Part shown: positions 6,365-10,288 of the stretch, in pieces
How the letters are laid out: each line of letters starts with the position of its first letter
Numbering within the stretch: the stretch's first letter is position 1
NCBI GenBank assembly: GCA_015658965.1
Contig: DQNX01000075.1
Span: 1 to 10,288, forward strand
From: Gammaproteobacteria bacterium
Lineage (GTDB): Bacteria > Pseudomonadota > Gammaproteobacteria > PS1 > Pseudothioglobaceae
Reading direction: 5' to 3'
DNA: 10,288 nt
Notes under the pieces: generated by a model
Databases searched by the model: none
Told to the model about the DNA's origin: nothing
The model's input: only the letters and a program-made list of their open reading frames with translations
Position numbers and translations under genes: made by a program

Positions 6365-6949
6365 TTAGTCGTAATTTTTTCGACCCGATAGGGCGTGAGC
6401 GATGGTGTTGATATCTGCATATTCCAGTTCACCACCAATCGGAATGCCGTGCGCAATGCGTGTGATTTGAACATCAAATTGCTTGGCCATGTTGCTAATG
6501 TAATGCGCCGTTACTTCACCTTCAACCGTGGCATTAGTCGCCAGAATAATTTCTTCAACATTTTGATCGCGCAGTTTTTGCTCTAGCTCGTCCAGACCAA
6601 GCTCAGCTGCGCCAATACCATCGATGGGCGATAAGTAGCCACTTAGAACAAAATACTTGCCTTTATAAACACTGCTTTGCTCAATGGCATGAATGTCAGT
6701 CGGGGTTTCAACAATGCAAAGTTGTGAGCTGTCACGCACGTCATTGGCGCAAATATTACAAATATTTTTTTCACTGAGCGTACGGCAAGACGAACAATGT
6801 TTAACATGTTCCATGGCATCAACCAAGGCTTGGGCGAGTTCAAAACCACCATCACGATTACGCTCTAATAGGTGATAAACAAAGCGTTGTGCAGTTTTTC
6901 TACCCACACCCGGCAGCGCACAAAAAGCTTTGTTGAGTGCTTCAATCAT
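6365..6949 (-). CDS. recR: Recombination protein RecR
   Basis: RecR works with RecO (and RecF) to load RecA onto SSB-coated gaps. The 194-residue protein has a helix-hairpin-helix DNA-binding segment LPGVGRKTAQR (12-22) and a four-cysteine zinc motif (Cys52, Cys55, Cys64, Cys67 in HCSSCRTLSEKNICNIC). A Toprim domain runs from about 77 to 170 (CIVETPTDIHAIE, ILATNATVEGE), followed by the C-terminal IAHGIPIGGELEYAD segment. It is about five residues shorter at the N-terminus than E. coli RecR. No other start exists in frame between the ybaB stop and this ATG. The ATG shares one base with the ybaB TGA (TGATG, 6951-6947), so translation is probably coupled to ybaB. Confidence 0.97.
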   Translation of the reverse strand: MIEALNKAFCALPGVGRKTAQRFVYHLLERNRDGGFELAQALVDAMEHVKHCSSCRTLSEKNICNICANDVRDSSQLCIVETPTDIHAIEQSSVYKGKYFVLSGYLSPIDGIGAAELGLDELEQKLRDQNVEEIILATNATVEGEVTAHYISNMAKQFDVQITRIAHGIPIGGELEYADINTIAHALSGRKNYD

Positions 6950-7272
6950 CAGAAAGGCAGGCTCATTCCGCCGGGCAATTTCATGCCACCAGTCACATTT
7001 TTCATTTTTTCAGCAGAGGCGTCGGTAATTTTCTTGTTAGCATCGTTAATCGCTGTAAGGATTAAATCCTCGAGCATGTCTTTGTCATCCATCACATCCT
7101 TATCAATTTGTATATTGGTTGCTTGATGTTCGCCGTTAATGCTGATTTGCACAGCACCAGCAGCAGCCTGACCAGTTGCTGTTAGGTTTTTAATATCCGC
7201 TTGAGCCTTTTGCACGTCTTCTTGCATTTTTTGGGCTTTTTGCATCATGCTCGCCATGCCGCCTTTAAACAT
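6949..7272 (-). CDS. ybaB: YbaB/EbfC family nucleoid-associated protein
   Basis: A 107-residue protein of the YbaB/EbfC family, small dimeric DNA-binding proteins almost always encoded between dnaX and recR. The N-terminus MFKGGMASMMQKAQKMQEDV, the central VQISINGEHQATNIQID and DLILTAINDANKK regions, and the glycine/methionine-rich tail (TGGMKLPGGMSLPF) are all standard, and the length is normal. The ATG lies 8 nt inside the end of dnaX and has a good AGGAG Shine-Dalgarno at 7284-7280, 7 nt away, within dnaX. Its exact cellular role is uncertain beyond DNA binding. Confidence 0.95.
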   Translation of the reverse strand: MFKGGMASMMQKAQKMQEDVQKAQADIKNLTATGQAAAGAVQISINGEHQATNIQIDKDVMDDKDMLEDLILTAINDANKKITDASAEKMKNVTGGMKLPGGMSLPF

Positions 7273-8857
7273 TTTCTATCTCCTGAATGCTGTTGATATC
7301 AACCTTTGCGTTAAAGGTTTTTTGTAATTTTTGCACACCTTCATCTGCCATAAATCTTTTTTGCATGGCGGCTATTTTTTCATTACTGGCTTGGGTTTCT
7401 TTTTTTGCCAAGGTTTGCGTTGTTAGTTTTTTTAAGTTAATTTTAAGCGTAATCTCATCAAAACTTACCCGCAATACGGTTTGAATTGCACGCTGAATAT
7501 TGTCGGTGAGTAAGCTGGAAAATTGTGCATCTAAATTAAGCGTTAAGGTTTGATTGTCAGCACTCTCAAACAAAGTGTTTTTAAGCAGCAGGCGAGACGC
7601 TGTATTGAATTTGAGTGATTTAGTAATGGCTTCCCATTGCTGTTGTGATTCAATCTTTAGGATTAATTTAGCTGTGTTTTCTTTGTTTTTTTTAACCGGT
7701 TTTGGCTTGATTTTTGACTTATCCAACCCCTTGGCTTTAGGCTTTGGCGCTAATTTAACTGTTTTTTTTTCAGCGATATCTGTATTAGAGTGAAACGCCA
7801 GCATTCTAAGTAGTGTCATCTCAAAGCCAATTTGTTCGCTCGGTGCAAGTGGCATGTCTTTACTGCCATTAATCGCCATGTGATAAAACAACTGCAAATC
7901 TTGATTAGAAATTTGAGTAGCCAAAGCTTTAATCTTGTCAGAAATTTGAGTATTTTCAATAATCTGAGCAATGGATATTTGATGAAAAAGACTGGTAAGG
8001 TCTTTGAGTGCATGCACCAAATCCTCACCCTTATGAGACAAGTCGCTAACAAAGTTGATCACCGCTTCGGCATCTTGATTAAATAAGTGCTTAGCCAGCA
8101 TTAGAATGTCGTCATGATGCACAAGCCCAAGCATGGCTTTTATATCTTTGGCCATCACCGTGCCATTACCATAAGAGATAGACTGATCAAGCAAGCTCAG
8201 CGCATCACGCATCGATCCATTACCAAAATCGGCAATTTGACTTAGCGCAATCTCTTCATATTTCAAGCCTTCAGCCCCCATGATAAACTTCAACTGACCT
8301 AGGATTTCTTGATGAGTAAGCTTTTGCAAAGTAAACTGCAAACAGCGTGACAACACCGTTACTGGTAGTTTTTGTGGGTCGGTAGTCGCCAGTAAAAATT
8401 TAATATGCTCGGGCGGCTCTTCCAAAGTTTTTAGTAGCGCATTAAAACTGCTCTTTGAGAGCATGTGTACTTCGTCAATCAAGTAAATTTTGTAACGATT
8501 TTTAGTCGGCATGTACTGCGCATTTTCTAAAAGTTCGCGCATGTTATCAACGCCAGTGTGCGAGGCAGCGTCGAGCTCGATCAAATCAATCGATTGGCCT
8601 CTATCAATCTCAATACAAGTGGCGCACACACCGCAGGGTGTAGAGCTAACGCCAGCTTCACAATTAATCGACTTAGCAAAGAGCCGGGCAATGGTGGTTT
8701 TGCCTACGCCACGCGTTCCGGTAAACAAAAAAGCATGATGTAAGCTATTAGCATCAAGCGCATTGATCAAGGTTTTAACCGTGTGCGTTTGGCCTACCAT
8801 TTCACCAAAGGTATGGGGGCGATATTTACGCGCTAAAACTTGATAGTGCTCACTCAT
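7265..8857 (-). CDS. dnaX: DNA polymerase III subunit tau (and probably gamma)
   Basis: DnaX is the ATPase motor of the clamp loader and, in its long tau form, links it to the polymerase core. The 530-residue protein has Walker A GTRGVGKTT (47-55) and a zinc-binding cysteine cluster (Cys66, Cys75, Cys78, Cys81). Walker B is YLIDEVHM (125-132), sensor 1 is LLATTDPQKL (155-164) with the Ser-Arg-Cys finger at 170-172, and sensor 2 is GSMRDALSLLDQ (214-225). Clamp-loader domain III ends near 358. A lysine/proline-rich linker (about 363-393) and a C-terminal tau-specific part with weak family signal follow. Tau is shorter than in E. coli (643). A run of nine A's at codons 363-366 could generate a gamma form (separate entry). 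The gene starts 24 nt after the SRP RNA with no promoter or terminator evident between, so the two are probably co-transcribed. Confidence 0.97.
   Translation of the reverse strand: MSEHYQVLARKYRPHTFGEMVGQTHTVKTLINALDANSLHHAFLFTGTRGVGKTTIARLFAKSINCEAGVSSTPCGVCATCIEIDRGQSIDLIELDAASHTGVDNMRELLENAQYMPTKNRYKIYLIDEVHMLSKSSFNALLKTLEEPPEHIKFLLATTDPQKLPVTVLSRCLQFTLQKLTHQEILGQLKFIMGAEGLKYEEIALSQIADFGNGSMRDALSLLDQSISYGNGTVMAKDIKAMLGLVHHDDILMLAKHLFNQDAEAVINFVSDLSHKGEDLVHALKDLTSLFHQISIAQIIENTQISDKIKALATQISNQDLQLFYHMAINGSKDMPLAPSEQIGFEMTLLRMLAFHSNTDIAEKKTVKLAPKPKAKGLDKSKIKPKPVKKNKENTAKLILKIESQQQWEAITKSLKFNTASRLLLKNTLFESADNQTLTLNLDAQFSSLLTDNIQRAIQTVLRVSFDEITLKINLKKLTTQTLAKKETQASNEKIAAMQKRFMADEGVQKLQKTFNAKVDINSIQEIENV
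7762..7770 (-). other. A9 slippage site in dnaX (candidate gamma-generating signal)
   Basis: The dnaX coding strand reads GCTGAAAAAAAAACAGTTAA: nine A's across codons 363-366, immediately after clamp-loader domain III. A -1 ribosomal shift or one added A in the mRNA gives Glu-Lys-Lys-Asn-Ser-stop (TAA at 7757-7755), a 367-residue product. A +1 shift or one lost A gives Glu-Lys-Lys-Gln-Leu-Asn-stop. In Thermus thermophilus dnaX an A9 run makes gamma by transcriptional slippage; in E. coli an A6G heptamer with flanking stimulators uses -1 ribosomal frameshifting. I see no clear upstream Shine-Dalgarno or strong downstream stem here, which favours the slippage mode. Confidence 0.6.
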
Positions 8858-8881
8858 TTGCTAATATTTTGAATTTAAAGT

Positions 8882-8990
8882 GGTAGCACTCAGAATAACA
8901 ACCAACACATGAAAAAATGACTACCGTTGCTTCCTTCCAGACCTGGCGGAGTTTGCCATCATTCATTGTAAGTGCACTCTAAGCACTACC
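8882..8990 (-). ncRNA. ffs: Signal recognition particle RNA (4.5S, bacterial small type)
   Basis: The minus strand carries the universally conserved SRP domain IV: CCAGGTCTGGAAGGAAGC, with the GGAA tetraloop at 8938-8935. The asymmetric internal-loop bases around it bind Ffh. The RNA ends pair: GGTAGTGCTTAGAG at the 5' end (from 8990) with TTCTGAGTGCTACC at the 3' end (to 8882), 14 consecutive pairs including several G-U pairs. This sets the mature limits at about 109 nt, close to E. coli 4.5S RNA (114 nt). With Ffh and FtsY it targets nascent membrane proteins to the translocon. It lies directly upstream of dnaX, an order seen in many bacteria, and no terminator separates the two, so processing from a joint transcript is likely. 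Confidence 0.95.
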
Positions 8991-8997
8991 AAAAATT

Positions 8998-9035
8998 ATT
9001 TTACGCGAAATATGTTTTTGTTTTTTAATAAAAAA
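8998..9035 (-). promoter_or_regulatory. Promoter for the SRP RNA (and probably dnaX-ybaB-recR)
   Basis: TAAAAT at 9003-8998 lies 7 nt before the G at 8990 that begins the SRP RNA, the right distance for a -10. The -35 area has no good match. The upstream stretch (minus strand 9035-9013) is dominated by A and T tracts, including the inverted repeat TTTTTTATTAAAAAA, which could act as an UP-like element. Confidence 0.45.
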
Positions 9036-9157
9036 GAGGGAGACACCATTTTTTAGTCTTATTTTCTATTAAAAGGGAGCCGCCCCTTATTCCACTTGAT
9101 GTTCCTAGTGATACTTTTAATATCGATGGATTTACGGAGGAATTTCAACATGCGTAA
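9032..9157 (+). pseudogene. Possible C-terminal gene remnant between SRP RNA and ABC ATPase gene
   Basis: The 202-nt gap 9004-9205 holds no gene I can name. On the plus strand one frame is open from just after a TAA at 9029-9031 to a TAA at 9155-9157, with no start codon of its own. Its end, REPPLIPLDVPSDTFNIDGF then TEEFQHA, has a protein-like composition unlike random AT-rich translation. The stop overlaps an ATG with a strong Shine-Dalgarno (next entry), an operon-style junction. It may be the tail of a lost gene; no family is recognised and chance is possible. Confidence 0.25.
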
Positions 9158-9314
9158 GACCAATGTAAAAATTAGGGCCTTTACTCAGAAATTTAATATA
9201 TTTATTTATGATTGTAATCGTTTAGGTTTTAGTAAAAGCTCTTGGTGGGTTATTCCATATTCACTAGCCTTAAGTGACACAATATATGGAACACCTTGCA
9301 CATGGCTTATATGA
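9150..9314 (+). other. Small reading frame with strong Shine-Dalgarno (remnant or sORF)
   Basis: The ATG at 9150 is preceded by GGAGG (9136-9140), 9 nt away, the best plus-strand ribosome site in the window. The frame encodes 54 residues, beginning MRKTNVKIRAFTQKFNIFIY, a basic start typical of real proteins. From 9206 on it runs antisense to the end of the ABC ATPase gene, so that part is probably accidental. It may be the surviving 5' end of a deleted gene. No homology is recognised. Confidence 0.25.
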
Positions 9315-10024
9315 CTGTGTACGCCATAGACATCCATAATACTCTCCTCGGTTATAGTTTCTTTCCAAGCGCCGTGGGAATATAATTTGCCATTACTCAT
9401 CTGCACAACAGTATCTGAAAATCGACCAGCTAAATTTAAGTCATGAATAGCCACGATTACTGTCAATTGTTGTTCTTGTTGTATGTTGCGTAATAATTCA
9501 GCAGTTTCTAGTTGATTCCTCAAATCTAAAGCACTAGTGGGCTCATCCAAAAATAATATTTTTGATTGTTGGGCAATGACCCTAGCAAGTAGAACGCGCT
9601 GTCTTTCACCGCCGCTCAACTCATGAAGCGATGTGAAAGCCATATGTTGTAAATCCATTTTTTCAATAACTTCAAAGACAATATTTTCGTCTTTTTTACT
9701 AAGTCGGAAGTTCATATGAGGTGTTCGGCCAATTTTAATTGCATCAATGACCGAAATAGACATGTTTAAAGAGGGATGTTGTGGCACATATGCGATCAAT
9801 TTTGCCAAATCGTGACGTGAATAAGTATGCAATGGTAAACCGTCAATAATGATTGAATTATTAGGTGTTGCTAAAATTCTACACATGCATTTTAGCAAAG
9901 TGCTTTTGCCACAGCCATTAGGTCCAACAATACTAATAATTTGAGATCCATCAAAGTCAAGGTTAATAGAGTTTAAGGTGTGCTTTAGTCCATAGCTGAA
10001 ATTTAGATTATTAATCTGTATCAT
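9206..10024 (-). CDS. ABC transporter ATPase, FecE/BtuD family
   Basis: The 272-residue ATPase powers uptake through a FecCD-type permease on the cytoplasmic face of the inner membrane. It shows Walker A GPNGCGKST (34-42), Q-loop YVPQH (79-83), signature LSGGERQR (136-143), Walker B ILFLDEP (156-162), D-loop SALD (164-167) and H-loop AIHDLN (192-197), so all catalytic residues are present. The pattern IDGLPLHTYSRHDLAKLIAY and the early signature spacing are typical of the FecE/FhuC/BtuD/HmuV group, which moves Fe(III)-siderophores, heme or cobalamin. The substrate cannot be fixed without the binding protein. Its ATG overlaps the permease TGA (ATGA, 10024-10021), so it is the distal gene of the uptake unit. 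No clear terminator follows; a weak GC hairpin AAGGG/CCCTT lies near 9073-9088. Confidence 0.93.
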   Translation of the reverse strand: MIQINNLNFSYGLKHTLNSINLDFDGSQIISIVGPNGCGKSTLLKCMCRILATPNNSIIIDGLPLHTYSRHDLAKLIAYVPQHPSLNMSISVIDAIKIGRTPHMNFRLSKKDENIVFEVIEKMDLQHMAFTSLHELSGGERQRVLLARVIAQQSKILFLDEPTSALDLRNQLETAELLRNIQQEQQLTVIVAIHDLNLAGRFSDTVVQMSNGKLYSHGAWKETITEESIMDVYGVHSHISHVQGVPYIVSLKASEYGITHQELLLKPKRLQS

Positions 10025-10288
10025 GAGAAATAATCCTGCTTTTTGCTGAGAATTAAGTGTACAAACATTGGCACACCAATAAAGGCAACAACTATTCCGA
10101 CTGGAATGATGACAGGAGAAAGCACAGTGCGTCCAAGAGTGTCGGCTGCTACTAATAATATAGCACCAATAATGGCAGAAAATGGAATTAGGAAGCGATG
10201 ATCAGTGCCAATAATATAACGTGAAATATGCGGTGCTACCAGTCCAATAAAACCAATTACACCTGTAAAACTAACAACACCTGCAGAA
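10021..10288 (-). CDS. FecCD/BtuC-family permease, C-terminal part (runs off window)
   Basis: The last 88 codons of an inner-membrane permease that forms the import channel for iron-chelate, heme or cobalamin. Hallmark FecCD-family segments are present: GVIGFIGLVAPHISRYIIG (cytoplasmic coupling region after a membrane helix), then TDHRFLIPFSAIIGAILLVA, ADTLGRTVLSP and IPVGIVVAFIGVPMFVHLI, and a short polar tail KKQDYFS. Three membrane helices are visible and the spacing matches the family's C-terminal end. The stop overlaps the ATPase start by 4 nt. The remainder, and probably a substrate-binding protein gene, would lie beyond the window edge. Confidence 0.93.
   Translation of the reverse strand, partial: SAGVVSFTGVIGFIGLVAPHISRYIIGTDHRFLIPFSAIIGAILLVAADTLGRTVLSPVIIPVGIVVAFIGVPMFVHLILSKKQDYFS

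Noticed and set aside
6643..6855. Alternative-frame ORFs within recR and ybaB
   Set aside because: They overlap well conserved genes in their correct frames and encode no known motif.
9013..9035. A/T inverted repeat TTTTTTAATAAAAAA considered as an intrinsic terminator
   Set aside because: It lacks a GC stem. It lies in the upstream region of the SRP RNA promoter, where an A/T-rich promoter element is more likely.
9073..9088. AAGGG/CCCTT hairpin considered as terminator of the ABC transporter unit
   Set aside because: The five-pair stem with only a short T-run, more than 100 nt after the stop, is too weak to list as a terminator.
1..10288. CRISPR arrays, tRNAs, insertion sequences, phage genes, toxin-antitoxin or defence genes
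   Set aside because: No repeated spacer pattern, tRNA-like cloverleaf, transposase or known defence domain was seen on either strand.

Overview
The window is a compact, AT-rich piece of a bacterial chromosome. Its protein families point to a gammaproteobacterium: an E. coli-type nickel glyoxalase I, a Rof-like Rho-binding protein, a YgiM-like SH3 protein, and the ffs-dnaX-ybaB-recR order. Low GC, very short intergenic gaps and many 1-8 nt gene overlaps suggest a streamlined genome, perhaps of the SUP05/Thioglobus type. That lineage guess is inference and is not shown by the sequence.

Region by region: (1) 1-3820, minus strand, is a tight transcription unit valS -> YgiM-like SH3/coiled-coil membrane protein -> guaB. 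guaB is cut by the window edge, and an extended -10 promoter lies just before valS. (2) 3859-4167, minus, is a small exported c-type cytochrome. (3) 4276-4751, plus, is a GIY-YIG (YhbQ-like) gene overlapping a rof homologue that carries an in-frame TAA stop. Its tail overlaps the convergent yaiI gene. (4) 4737-5815, minus, is a SAM methyltransferase gene followed by yaiI (ATGA overlap). (5) 5864-6250, plus, is gloA, which faces recR; terminator-like hairpins lie between them. (6) 6365-8990, minus, is the 4.5S SRP RNA followed by dnaX, ybaB and recR, again overlapping. (7) 9004-9205 has no convincing intact gene. It holds what look like the end of one reading frame and the Shine-Dalgarno plus start of another. 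(8) 9206-10288, minus, is the ATPase gene and the 3' end of the permease gene of a FecCD/BtuCD-type importer for iron-siderophore, heme or cobalamin.

The genes are mostly housekeeping: protein synthesis and secretion (valS, ffs), purine synthesis (guaB), replication and recombination (dnaX, ybaB, recR), methylglyoxal detoxification (gloA) and metal-chelate uptake. I see no large undescribed system. The most interesting signals are at the decoding level. dnaX has a run of nine A's exactly after the clamp-loader domains, and slippage of one base in either direction there ends translation within two or three codons, giving a gamma-like protein of about 367 residues. rof has a single in-frame stop in an otherwise well preserved frame.
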